Positions 1-10,433 of a DNA stretch of 64,000 nucleotides are shown one piece after another (positions within the stretch are counted from its first letter, which is position 1; every line of letters starts with the position of its first letter). The stretch lies in assembly GCA_021030905.1 (NCBI GenBank), contig JAGFMI010000015.1:620001-684000 (forward strand), read 5' to 3'. The notes beneath the pieces are model-generated. The model saw nothing but the letters and a program-made list of their open reading frames with translations. It did no database searches and was not told the DNA's origin. This DNA comes from Pyrenula massariospora. Lineage: Eukaryota > Ascomycota > Eurotiomycetes > Pyrenulales > Pyrenulaceae. Made by a program: the position numbers and the translations under genes.

Positions 1-326
1 AGCCCTTTAGATCGTGGAATATATTGGCAAGGCTTCGAAGTTATTGCCAGCTGCTCGAATCAGACAGACGGAAGAGAACGTGAAGATAGTATCTTGATGA
101 TTAGAGAATGATGATGGATACCAAAACATAAATAAGAGAATTTCTGGAGGTAATTTCTTCTATGAGAAATTGCACTTCACACACGGCTACCAGGTATGGC
201 TTGATCAGGACGACAACCCCCAGCAAGACCAACTTCTTCATTAGGATACTTACCGCAAGCCATACTGTAGCGATCCAGCACGGCTAGGGAGGAAAGCCTA
301 TCTCGAGTGTATTTTATTCGTCGCTC
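1..326. other. Intergenic, window edge
   Basis: Downstream flank of the leftward secreted-protein gene. I see no coding frame or RNA gene; it probably includes that gene's 3' UTR. Confidence 0.4.
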
Positions 327-1232
327 TCAGCACGGATTTCCATCACTGTGGCACGTGTTGGGATCCACTTTGAGCTCCCAGAGCATTTCGCCCAACTTGT
401 TCTCTGCTGTGTCAGCAGGACTGTCGTAGGCCCTTATAACACCGCCTCTTGATACAAACTTCCCCAAGTCATTGACATCCCTCCTGTGTCCTACTTCCTG
501 GCCCTCCGCCTGGCACCAAGTGTCCCTAAAATGTGTGACTGCGCCCGAGCATGCGTTACCTGCGGCCAGAATTCCGCCTTTTGAAGCCATCTGTAGGAAG
601 ACAGTATACACGTGATTTCCTGGGGCTGGTTCTGGCCAACGCATGGACCTCCACGTCTTAAGGCCATAGTATTCCATGGCCAGCCCGGTGCCGCCGCAAG
701 CAAAGCCTGAAATTTGGGTGAATGCTTGGTTTGTGGCCCATTGACCGGCGTTGTAACAAAAGAAACGGGCTGCACGACTTTGTTGTCCTTTGGTAGGAGT
801 ATCGGTCAAAACACCCCTATCGACGTTATGGCCGCCGTCTAGGTGGCTGCGTCGAGATATTTGGCGGGTTTTCGAGATCCGTTTGAGATGACGCTTGGAT
901 GTGACATCCTCCTTCGCGAGTTGAGAAAGTGCGTAAGCGAAAGTATTTGCTTCAAAGCCGAGGACGGCATGCTCCGCCGCTGCCCACTCATCGAAAGTAT
1001 GGAAGACAAATGAGCCTTCACTATCGGCAAGATCGGTCCAGTTTAGTCCACCGCCTTTTATTGCCAGGTGCTGTAGCACGTCGCTAATACGAGGAGACTC
1101 AACGAGCTGGTCATGGAGCAAAGCATCTAAGACAGAACTTTCATTGAAAGTGTTCAATGGATCGGAATCACGACGCAATGCATGAATGCATTCAAGGAGA
1201 TAAATTAAGGATAGTAGAATCAAGGTACTCAT
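327..1232 (-). CDS. Secreted cysteine-containing protein, paralog A
   Basis: A single-exon ORF of 301 aa starting at an ATG at 1232. The first ~18 residues are a hydrophobic signal peptide (MSTLILLSLIYLLECIHA), so export is predicted. A basic linker around residues 110-130 (SKRHLKR, SRRSH) could be cut by a Kex2-type protease, releasing a C-terminal half with six cysteines (FFCYNAGQW, GFACGG, NACSG, TWCQ, NTC, NPC end). The protein at 3177-4078 is clearly related: both share ISDVL/ITDVL, HTFDEWAA/HTYEEWAA, a CYNAGQW/CFNSGQW block and a C-terminal VDPNTC/IDPNRC block. I do not recognise a named family; function unknown. A role outside the cell, for example in host or microbe interaction, is only an inference from secretion and cysteines. 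Confidence 0.8.
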   Translation of the reverse strand: MSTLILLSLIYLLECIHALRRDSDPLNTFNESSVLDALLHDQLVESPRISDVLQHLAIKGGGLNWTDLADSEGSFVFHTFDEWAAAEHAVLGFEANTFAYALSQLAKEDVTSKRHLKRISKTRQISRRSHLDGGHNVDRGVLTDTPTKGQQSRAARFFCYNAGQWATNQAFTQISGFACGGTGLAMEYYGLKTWRSMRWPEPAPGNHVYTVFLQMASKGGILAAGNACSGAVTHFRDTWCQAEGQEVGHRRDVNDLGKFVSRGGVIRAYDSPADTAENKLGEMLWELKVDPNTCHSDGNPC

Positions 1233-2279
1233 GATAAATATGGAGCGACGAGAAGGAATCGAATCTCAATACTTACGAAAAGTAAAGTCTATAAATCAAT
1301 CGCATTTGACGCGATTTGTCTCCGTTTTAAGGCTTTTGCCTAGACCTTGGATTACGAAAATATCGGTCTTGAAAAGCTGAAGGATGATCAGCAGGGCACG
1401 AGATGTGTTCAGGAACACGCCGCCAACAACGAGCGCAACGCTATCAGTGTCATTGAATATGTTTGCAAAGAATTGCCATGATTGCTAGCCCAGCAGTACA
1501 CTATTAGAGACAGGATGCAAAGGTGAGGCACATCCTAGGAGGCTGGATAAGAAGAGTCCAAGTCAAGGTGATCAAGATGCTGGAGGATGACCCAGCCTCG
1601 TTGACAGGGTATGTGAGGTCGGCTGAGCGCAGATGGTGGATGGGTTGGCGGCTAGCGAGCTCGCGGCTGTGGGTGGATGGGACGGTTGATTGGTGATAAT
1701 GCTGGGAAAATACCGCGTCGCTCCACTTTGCGTTGATGCGCCGCTGATGCTAGACCGGGTTGAGCAAGTGGGGCGGGATTGTGATACCTCCCACGGCCTC
1801 CCTCGTCTTTTGCACTTCATTCACTGGTCCTAGACCTCGTCTCCAACATGCACCCCCCGTAGTTGAATACTCGCCAGCGGACGGGAGACGCCTAGGATCA
1901 CTGATGTGGTCTGCCGATACCCGATGGCACAGGTCGTAAGGCTAACACGAGCCTGCTGCCTAAGCTAATTTGCGACTAGACTGGCCTACTTCTCTCGAAT
2001 GACAAGGTCGAGGGCGGATATCTACAGCCGGTTTCACTCTATCGTGACAGTAGATGCCTCTTGGAGCTATCGGTTGGCGGCACAAGGCCAGGCACCCTTC
2101 CGGCTGAGTCGTTTCAGTTATAAAGCGCCATCATGTCTACCAGGCTGTAGAACGCTCGCTACCAATGCTCCTCCTTTTCATATCATCAGCGGCAGAAAAC
2201 CAACATAGATATATAACGCCGTCTATCAATACAACACACCTTTTCCTCTGACCTCTTGTTGCTATCTCAATAGGACGAA
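1233..2279. other. Intergenic
   Basis: Spacer between the leftward secreted gene and the small rightward gene. TATA-like runs occur near 2119 and 2209 upstream of the latter. Only short unsupported frames otherwise. Confidence 0.4.
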
Positions 2280-2678
2280 ATGGCGTCAGAGAAGGGAACG
2301 ACGATGGCCGAGTCTCAGAGCTACGATGCGGAGAAGATCCAGGCAGAGCAGCGGATAACTCCTGCTCGGCAACGTACGCACTAAACACGCTCCTCGCTTA
2401 GGTGTGGAAGATATTGCAGCTAACCTAATGACAAAGCGCTGCCGAATCTGTTCCCAAACTCTTTTCGCGACTGGGCTATCTTTTGTTTCCTCCGGATTCC
2501 CGTCGGCTACTTCATCACGCCGCTGGTCTGGTCATATCTATACGAGTCAAATTGCGAGGGCGTGGATTCAAAGCCAGTGCAGCCTTGGACGCATAGTTTT
2601 TGGGGCTGGAATCTAACGTCATTAATGACGATACCGGGTTTCTTTGCGCTAAAACTCGCGTGGCGAAGATTGAGATAG
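2280..2678 (+). CDS. Small two-helix membrane protein (two exons)
   Basis: Model join(2280..2373, 2437..2678), 111 aa. Exon 1 starts with an ATG in context GAAATGG and gives a hydrophilic N-terminus (MASEKGTTMAESQSYDAEK). The intron has a GTACGC donor, a CTAAC branch site and an AAAG acceptor; phase 1 is kept. Exon 2 encodes two hydrophobic segments, about DWAIFCFLRIPVGYFITPLVW and SLMTIPGFFALKLAW, separated by a short acidic loop, ending in a basic WRRLR tail. I do not recognise the family. It lies between the two related secreted-protein genes. It could be a real small gene or the C-terminal remnant of a larger transporter-like gene; the intact frame across the splice favours a gene. Confidence 0.5.
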
Positions 2679-3176
2679 AATCGTCTCATTGGTCCTCGTT
2701 GACGGACAGAAAGAATCAAAGAACCCACCTACTTAGGCCGCAAGAATTGAGAAGCTCTTCACTGAATTCAAAGCTGCGGACTCTAAACTTAGGAGATAAT
2801 TCAAATTCTTCCCACGTCTATCGTTTACATTTCTCCTTGAACGTCCATGCTAAGGCAGGGAACGCACTAGATTACATTTTGATGTGTTATACGCCTCCCC
2901 AGATCAAGTTGCTTCCCTGGATGTGATTCAGGGGTCGATCGAGACCGCTGAGCCTCATGTCTCGAGTCCAGGTTGGAACAATGTGGCAAGCTAACATTGA
3001 TCTGAAGCTCATCCAAGAAAATCCTCCATCATTCCATTCCTGTTGCTCATGGACGACTTTAAAAGCCTCTGGGATTAGTTCGTACAAATAACTACCCTTC
3101 GTTCTTCTTCTGAAAATCCCTTAATCTAGTTCCTAGGGCTACTTCTTGTTGATATCCTTTTCTCGTATTATTCGCC
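2679..3176. other. Intergenic
   Basis: Promoter-side spacer of the secreted paralog B. No supported gene seen. Confidence 0.35.
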
Positions 3177-4078
3177 ATGGATCACGTCTCGTTCGACCTC
3201 TTTCCATCATTGAAGTTACTGTCGATGCTTCTTATTACCATCCTCAAGTATGCTGCTCCACTACCTACTGACCAGAGCACGTCGGATCCCGCACCACGCA
3301 TCACCGACGTCTTGAATTACATGGAGGCCAACGGTGGCGTAAGCTGGACTGACTCCGGAAATGGCACACTCTACACCTTCCACACATACGAAGAATGGGC
3401 CGCGCCGAGAGTGCCGTGATCGACCACGAGATCCAGACCTTCATTGCATCACTGGCCTCAGGTGCCAACTTCTCATCGAGTCCTCCCGTTCCATCCAGCT
3501 CGACGACCGTCCTCCCATCACCCTCCCCTGCCCGTAGAATCAAGCGCGACTCATGGAGCAACTTGATCAAGGGCGGCGTCACCCTCGGCCAGACAAACCG
3601 CGCCGCCTATTACTACTGCTTCAACTCGGGCCAATGGGGCGCGACGAGCGCCTTCTCCGACTTCGCATGGCAAGCCTGCAACAACGTTATGTACTACGGT
3701 GCCTCTGACGGCGTCCACACCTGGCACTCACAGGGTTACCATCAGCCAGATCACCAAGTCGCCGCGTGGTTCATTCAGCGATCGGGAAAGGGCGGGTACG
3801 CCGATGCCTATAGCGCGTGCCGACTACTGTTCTCAGGCTTCCAGAGTGGTGGTTTACCAGATGGTGCGAAGCCGCTGTGCGGTGGAACGGGGAAGCTGGG
3901 GGATGAGAAAGGGCCCGGTATGACGCAGGGCGGGTATGTCAGATGGTATCAGAACTCGGCTAGCTCTTTTACGGCGGGAACTCAGCTCGCAGAGCTGAGG
4001 ATTGATCCGAATAGGTGTTATAGCAACGGTAAGCCATGCTCGAATATTGACAATGTCGCGACGATTCAGCAGAGCTGA
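3177..4078 (+). pseudogene. Secreted cysteine-containing protein, paralog B, frame-broken
   Basis: Two overlapping frames, 3177-3419 and 3395-4078, together match the full length of paralog A. The first gives a signal-anchor-like N-terminus and the ITDVLNYMEANGG and HTYEEWAA blocks, then runs into TGA at 3417. The second resumes at the equivalent point (AESAVIDHEIQTF) one frame away and continues to TGA at 4078. The change of frame lies within about 3397-3410, too short for an intron, and I see no X-XXY-YYZ slippery heptamer. A one-base loss, or a sequencing or assembly error, is the simplest reading. The second part has a PARRIKR site before the cysteine-bearing C-terminal region. Function unknown. 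Confidence 0.7.
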
Positions 4079-5035
4079 GCTGAGGTTGGGAAAGGCGGTT
4101 TCGACATGGAGTAGCTGGTAGCTCTTGGGAACATGATCCGATGTTAGCGCGAGGGAAGGTTTGCTGGTTTTCGGTGAAGAGGCGCAAGGTAAGTAAGCCA
4201 GGGTAATGATGGTTGCTGTCAGGAAACGTTCGACCATAACCAAAACATTCCGCTTTATTCAGAAAAGATTTTCGTTAGACCTCATCCGAGCTTTTTATAT
4301 CTTCTGCTTCCTCTTTTCTTCCACAAAAGTCGAAGATTGCGAACAAGAGGATCCATCTCATATACCTTGCAAACCAACATCTTTACTACTGGTATGACAC
4401 CACCCTGAGTCCGCTATCTACCACCATTCTTTAAAAACGAGACAAATATTTCTCCCCCAGGCCCATCACCAGCCATCTCTCCCAAGCCCCCATCTCTCAA
4501 ACCGCCTCCCACCGTCAATGTTCACCCCTGTAGAGCAGTTCTTTCCCTCTAACTTCTCCTAAACCTCCCTAAACGAACACCCCTTACGAATGCAATGCTT
4601 TCCCCTACGCTCACACCCACCACCTCCCCTATCCTCTCCATCTCCCCAACATCCCATGCACCACAGCCCTCTCCTTCCAGAGTCTATGTATTAGTAGAGG
4701 TCTTTTGCAGAGACTTTCAAAAAACTTTGAATTACCGTGACGTGGATCAGCAAAACCCTGCCAGCTTTATCGACCGGTGAAAAGAATCCTGTCCCAGGTC
4801 GCCTCGTGATTGGCGAGCCGGCCTCAAAGTGGAAACTCTTTGGAACCTTATTGAAGTACAACAATGATCAATCGGCCAATCAATAAGCCGTACTCTCCAT
4901 CGATGAGCAGCGTGCAATTAGAGGTTACGAAGTACGTAAGTTGAGAGGTTGGAAATGTTGGACGATAAAAGCTCGAAAATCAGAGCAGATTTATCTTTCC
5001 CCCTTCCTTTTCTGTAGACTACTACTACCCCCAAG
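4079..5035. other. Intergenic
   Basis: Contains C/T-rich low-complexity sequence (about 4430-4690) but no supported gene. The last ~100 bases are the likely promoter and 5' UTR of the acetyltransferase, ending in a pyrimidine-rich stretch before the ATG. Confidence 0.35.
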
Positions 5036-5944
5036 ATGACTCAAGTCGCATTCCCAGCCTACCCCCCCTTTCCCTCAGTACGCCCGGCCACCGACGCAGA
5101 CGTGGCGCGCATGGCCGACCTAAGCGTGCTATGCTTCAAGAATTCCGCGATCTTTCGCTACGAGCGGCCACGGTACGAGGAATTCCCACAAGACGCCGTC
5201 GCCTCCTTCACCAATCTATATCGCTCAAGGCTCCGCCATCCGCGGGCGGTGGTGGTTGTGGCGGAGGACTGGCCGCGGGAAGATGAAGGGTCGCATGAGT
5301 TTCCGTGCAAGGACAACAGATCGAACAATGACGGTATGCTGGCACGGCCCGTAGTGGTGGGTGTGGCTAGCTGATTCCTGCCTGAAGGCTCGCCGCGCAC
5401 GGGTCAGTTTGTACAGCCTCATGTGAGTGGTCCAGAGCCCGCTGCTGATCGGGACCTCTGTCGGCGGCGATTCGATCTCTTCACCTGTGCTACAGAAGCG
5501 GCGGAGAACAAGTAAGTGCTCTAACTCTCTCGTTATCCCATGTTCTCGAGGGCCGATCTCGCCAGCACATCAGACTGAGAGCCGCTTGTAGGCATTGAAC
5601 ATGCGACTTGTCTAAAAAAAATAGCAAAATACCTTCCTGAAGCAAGCTAACACGAGTAATTCTGCATCAGATATTTCCCTGAAATGAGCATCTGCGACAA
5701 ACTTGTTGTCCATCCATCCTATCGTCGGCGTGGTCACGCGACCTCTATATTGAAATGGGCTCTGTGCCTGTCAGACATGGACAAGGTTGATCAGGGCGTT
5801 ATACCTTCGCATATGGGCGAGATTGTCTACCTAGGGTTAGGCTACGAGATTGTTGGCGAGACTCACATTCCGAGCGACGGCGAGGTCGATGGCTTCTCCC
5901 AGAGGGTCCTTGTGTATAGGGCTAAAGGCAAAGGGTCAGAGTGA
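5036..5944 (+). pseudogene. GNAT-family N-acetyltransferase with internal stop
   Basis: Model join(5036..5511, 5671..5944), 250 codons including one internal TGA at 5372-5374 (codon 113). The frame is otherwise open up to the GTAAGT donor at 5512 and keeps phase across the intron, which has a GCTAACACG branch site. The N-terminal part resembles fungal GNAT proteins (VRPATDADVARMADL). The C-terminal exon carries the acetyl-CoA binding motif A (LVVHPSYRRRGHATSILKWAL, with the R-x-x-G-x-A type loop), then a short GLGYEIVGETH segment. The stop lies where family members commonly have Trp (GVAS-stop-FLPEG), so TGG to TGA is likely. As drawn the product would lack the CoA-binding half. It could be a recent pseudogene or a base-call error. 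Confidence 0.7.
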
Positions 5945-6643
5945 GGTGCTACGGAAATGTCGTTACGACAATCTTTTATTCAAATGATGAGGTCTCGTCC
6001 CGCCTGAGGAATGCCGAAAAGTGACACTATAGATAGTACCTCAGAACCCGAAAAGCTTTTTGGAGTGACATTGATCCAAATCTTTGCTCAATAATAGAGT
6101 GAGGTATATCTTTGACTATTCTACGGATTGGATGCTTGACAAACTGGTGAGAATGCAGAAAATGTAGGTGTGTATGTAGAAAATGCCGTGGAGTGGGCTT
6201 CACGTTGAACTGAGTCAGCATCGAAGGGTTTGAGAATCGTATGAAAATTTTAGTAGCTTCGGATAGTTTGGAGCTTCCGTGTGGAGTTCACGTCCGGTCC
6301 ATGTAGGAGAGAATGGGAGTTTGAGGTAGGCACGCAAATAAGCTGACTACTAAGTTAGCAAATTTTGAAAGGCGGATGAGAAAAGAAGGGAGACGTCAAC
6401 GTTTTCACTATTAGGGAAGTGATTACCCCACTTCTTTACCGTGTGGACTCACGTTGAAAGCATAGTGTGTCTCTTAAGTGATCTGAAAGAATTCACCTTT
6501 ACCAGAATGTCTCACCACCTGGGACTGCTTGGCTACTTAAACTCTCTGGCGGCCTGCAAAGAACTCTCCACGCCTTATTCCGTCTCAAAAAAAAAAAAAT
6601 ACATCAAAGATCACAGCTAGCCGACCACTTACGATCTCTCATA
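5945..6643. other. Intergenic
   Basis: AT-leaning spacer with a 12-A run at about 6587-6598 just upstream of the F-box-like gene. No gene seen. Confidence 0.35.
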
Positions 6644-7222
6644 ATGAGCCTAAAGCTCGCAGTTCACCTAACGACCGCCCCCCCGTGTCGCTCCACCAGG
6701 ACAACGACAGTGCAATTCACAAATACCACCGAAGCTCGGTCCAAGAAAAGGGCAAAAGATCATTCCACCAAAGAGACACCAAGTTTGGTAGCGGCAATCT
6801 ATATACCGAAGGTAAGCATACTTCCACATAGTTTCAAAAGTGCGTCACTAACCTTAGCCTAGATCGTCGACCTATCCAAAACCCCTCAATTCTCGACAAC
6901 AGGCCTCCTCGCGCTCCCTGTAGAAATCTCGCTGCACATTTTCGCCTCGATTGTGGATGTATGGTCGGAGTATGACGGCCTCTACATCGATGAGAAGTGT
7001 CTTGACAGTCTTATGAGCTTAGCCTTGACCAGCAGACAGCTGCTTGGGATCGCCACCATGTTCACAGTCTGGGAGTCGACATCCGTATATCACGAGACTT
7101 TCAAGTACTTCCGGACTCCGAGGGATCTGCGCTTCTGTGAGCTATGCCAGAGGAATTGCTTTTTGGGCGGGCGGCACTCGAAGTATGGACTTTTGCGGGT
7201 TGATGGTGATCGACGGCTGTGA
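6644..7222 (+). CDS. Small F-box-like protein
   Basis: Model join(6644..6811, 6863..7222), 175 aa. Exon 1 is basic and Thr-rich. A 51-nt intron (GTAAGC donor, CTAACC branch, CCTAG acceptor) joins it in phase 0 to exon 2. Exon 2 begins with LLALPVEISLHIFASIVD and continues to LMSLALTSRQLLGIA, the usual spacing of an F-box helix pair in fungal proteins (LP.EI...I, then LALTSRQL). F-box proteins normally recruit substrates to an SCF ubiquitin ligase through Skp1. A CELCQRNCF motif near the C-terminus is the only other feature. The protein is short for the class, so it may be truncated. Confidence 0.55.
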
Positions 7223-7846
7223 ATGAAAGATGGATAAAGATTATAGATGATGTTGTGTCCGTGTAGGAGAGGCAATTTTATTGTTTTAGAGAGGCAATAT
7301 GACTTGAGCGGCAAGGATATGGAGGAGAACGAGGCTTTGACCAAGGAGAGCTTAGATACGAGCTCGGATTAATACTTCTCTTTCTGTTTCGTCTAGACCT
7401 GGTCTCAAGTTACTTTTACAGTTAGTAACCGTTGAAGTATGGACGTTAGAGAAGGTATAAGCGTGAAAGAAGCCCTTCGCTCGGATCATTCACGGGAAGG
7501 TTTTGTGGAAGCGGCCGCTCTGTTAATACTCTGCATGGCACAGTGGATCATGTATGCGTGGGGTGGGCGTGCGCTGCGACCGTGTGCTTCGCAGCACGTC
7601 AATCTGCTTTTATCACAGCCTTGCCAAACGAGCCAACAAGCAATACTATTGAAAACCCTCAAATCAAGGAGAGGCAGCCTGATACCAGCTATCACCAATA
7701 TCCGACAAGAACTGTTTAAAGCTACGTACAACCAACAAGTCCAGTCTGACAAAGCCGATTGACATTTCTCAAAATGTTGGACACTGAGCTTACTGGATCA
7801 CCAAACGCTGTGCCCATTCGTTCGTATTACTGGCTGTGGTGCCACA
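7223..7846. other. Intergenic
   Basis: Convergent spacer between the F-box-like gene and the leftward membrane protein. A 107-codon frame at 7439-7762 has no supporting features. Confidence 0.3.
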
Positions 7847-10433
7847 CTATCCACTGGTACGGGCTTTCGCTTTGACGACTTGAACTTGGGACTCCTCCTC
7901 CAGGAGCGTTTGATGATTGCGTTTAGAAGTCACACTGCTTAGTCCGTTTTCCTGGTGGTTCTCGGCCTCGGGGGAGGATGCAAAAAGCTGATGAAGGTCC
8001 TGTTGCACACAATTCCCGCCGTAGGCAGTGATGAATTCGATGTCGCCGCTTAGGGCTGGATGATTGTTATCAGCCGTTGCCGGATTGTTTACTTCGCTCT
8101 CCTCTTGGCTCTCTCTTGAAGACTGCTGCTCTCCATTTGCCAAATTTCCACTGCCTGTTTCACCTGCCTCCTGACTCTCTGCCTCGACGCTGGTGGGCTT
8201 AACAATTTCGGCGCCATTATGTTTCTCTGTTATGAATGGAACTTTCAGCTGGGGGTGTTTTGGATCCTCGATATCTAGTACAGCAAGCATCTCAGACTTC
8301 TGTGTTACAGGGACAGCGCCGACACCGGCACATTGGCTCCATGTACCAATGCCGAGCTCTTCTTGGGTCATGCGTTGCGTCTGCAGGATATCATTGGTAG
8401 ACCATTCGAGTCGCGAATATTTGGCTTTGCCTAGGCGACGTTCAACAAAGTCAATTAGATATTCGAGAGTGTATCCAAGGATATTGATAATAAAACCGAC
8501 AACTAGAACAATAGAGAGTCCGACAATCGAAAAATTCGAGTACGAAGAGGAACGGATTTTCTGTGGAACATCAGCTCGAGATCGTTCAAATAGGAACAAA
8601 AATGCAATTATCAAGCCGTATTCTGGGTAAATATCCCATCCCGCGGCGAAATTGACAATGCTTGACACGCACTGGGTGAGATCCTCACTTCCGCAAGCTC
8701 AACACCAAGGAGCAACTAAACGTACCTGATTTTGGCAAAGCCTCTTTTCCCCTTCGGAGCTCGGGCTCACCCAGAAATATTTCAAAATATCAGCATCATC
8801 AGGTCCAACGGTGAAATCTACAGCACCTTGTAGAGCAGCTAGACCAATATTATGCCAATATTCAACCTCTAACTGCCATTGATCATCTGGAATTGGACTT
8901 TGTTCGCCCGCAGAAAGTCGCTGTCTTGATGTCAAGGACGATGCCATAAGAGAATCAATAACATCCTCTGTACTAAGATATGTGGCCCTGCCCCACGAGA
9001 TCATATCGGCAACATTGCGGTCTAATACTTTGGAACTATCAATGTCGTAAAGCCCACCAGACATAGGGCAGTCCTGTCCAGGAGGTGATCCAGGGAGACA
9101 AGCCTCGTAATGAAGTGCACATCCGAGGGGAGATGCAGGCTCGTCTGAGAGGTACGCAGGAACATCGCCGCTTATATTGATCCCCACGTTGTGATATCGA
9201 GGGATAGGACTATGAGCTGCGTACCAATCATCGTTGCTCTCATTCATGTGTACAATATTGTTTGCTGATAAGAAGATCAAGTACAGATCATTATTCTTCA
9301 ATGTCTGCTGAAGCTCTTCCGCAGGGTTGAAAGACGATTCGCTAATATTCATTGACCCATGGTATGTATACGCTGATTCTCGGCTTACAATTGTTAGCGT
9401 GTATGCTACTAGAGGGCCAAATATGTTTCAGATATGCTTACCCAATTGTATAGTCCGCCCACCCTGTGGAAAAATTCTCCGCCAGAATCCGGGATACTAT
9501 GGGTATTGGATATTCATAAGTATAGTTGAAAGAAGCCTCCACAGAGTTGTCAAGCCTTCGCCCATAAAAATATTGCATGTACGACACATCACTGGAATAA
9601 TTGAAGACTTGTTTATACCCATTTGTTGCTAAAGGTGCACAGTGTGTAATGAATCTGTACGTATATCGAAGATGAGGTGGTACATTGAAACCTAGATCGG
9701 AATCAATAGTCAAATATCCTGTATCGATTTTAACATTTTGATCCGGATTGCGACAGATTTTTGGTTCAAAAGGACAAGTGGCATTGTGGTCAACGGTACT
9801 AAGTAGCTGCCGTTTTACGAAAGAATCGCAACCTGCCGCTTTTGAAATATTTGTGTAGCAGGTTTGGACATAAGTAGCGTATGAAGTAGTCTTTTTAGCT
9901 ACATAAGGATTCAAAATGCTGTCAACCATAGCAAGATCCACGGTATTTGGGTCTCCGCTAAAAAGCCGTCCACATAGCTTGCTTGATATAAGTACTTCCT
10001 TATCGATGCCGGAGCTGACTTTGACAGAGAGGATGCTGGCTATCGTAAAGACCGACGTGCATAGAAAGGTAGCTGTAATAAGCGGGATGGTTCGACAACA
10101 CGGTCGAGCTGCTTTATGACGCCAAGCCCATAGAAGACTGAGGAGGCGTATAAAGCTAATTGTACCGTTTCCAGAATTTTTGAGGACAGCCTGAGTTTGA
10201 TGATAGAGACCATCTTTGGCTATTTCTGACGACAAGCATTGATGTAAAGTAAAGCTTGCTATGCGCCAAAAACTCGTCCCTACAAAAGTGATAAATGTAG
10301 CTAGAAATGCTGTTAAAATAGCGCCATTTTGATGATTTAGAGTAAGTGTTGCTCCCGCGATGCGACCACGAGACCAGTTTATCCAGGCACCGGTGTAAAC
10401 TGGGAAGTCTGTGCTTGAACCCAGGTCAGCCAT
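7847..10433 (-). CDS. Large multi-pass membrane protein, uncharacterised fungal family
   Basis: Model complement(join(7847..8671, 8726..9383, 9442..10433)), 824 aa. Intron 1 (58 nt) has GTAAGC and a GCTAAC branch site; intron 2 (54 nt) has GTACGT. Both keep frame. The N-terminus (VYTGAWINWSRGRIAGATLTL) followed by a hydrophobic helix (GAILTAFLATFITFVGTSFW) and a second helix around residues 110-135 is typical of a widespread ascomycete family without an assigned function. A long extracytoplasmic region with several cysteines and NxS/T sites follows (for example NYSSDVS, NFSTGW, NISGDV). Two more helices (YGLIIAFLFLF and FSIVGLSIVLVVGFIINILG) precede a polar, Ser/Glu-rich cytosolic tail. Topology points to a plasma-membrane or endomembrane protein. 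Confidence 0.8.

Noticed and set aside
3395-3420. Programmed -1 frameshift in paralog B
   Set aside because: No slippery heptamer or downstream pseudoknot visible, and paralog A needs no frameshift.
7439-7762. 107-codon rightward frame
   Set aside because: No motif, no splice partner, and antisense frames of similar length; looks like chance.
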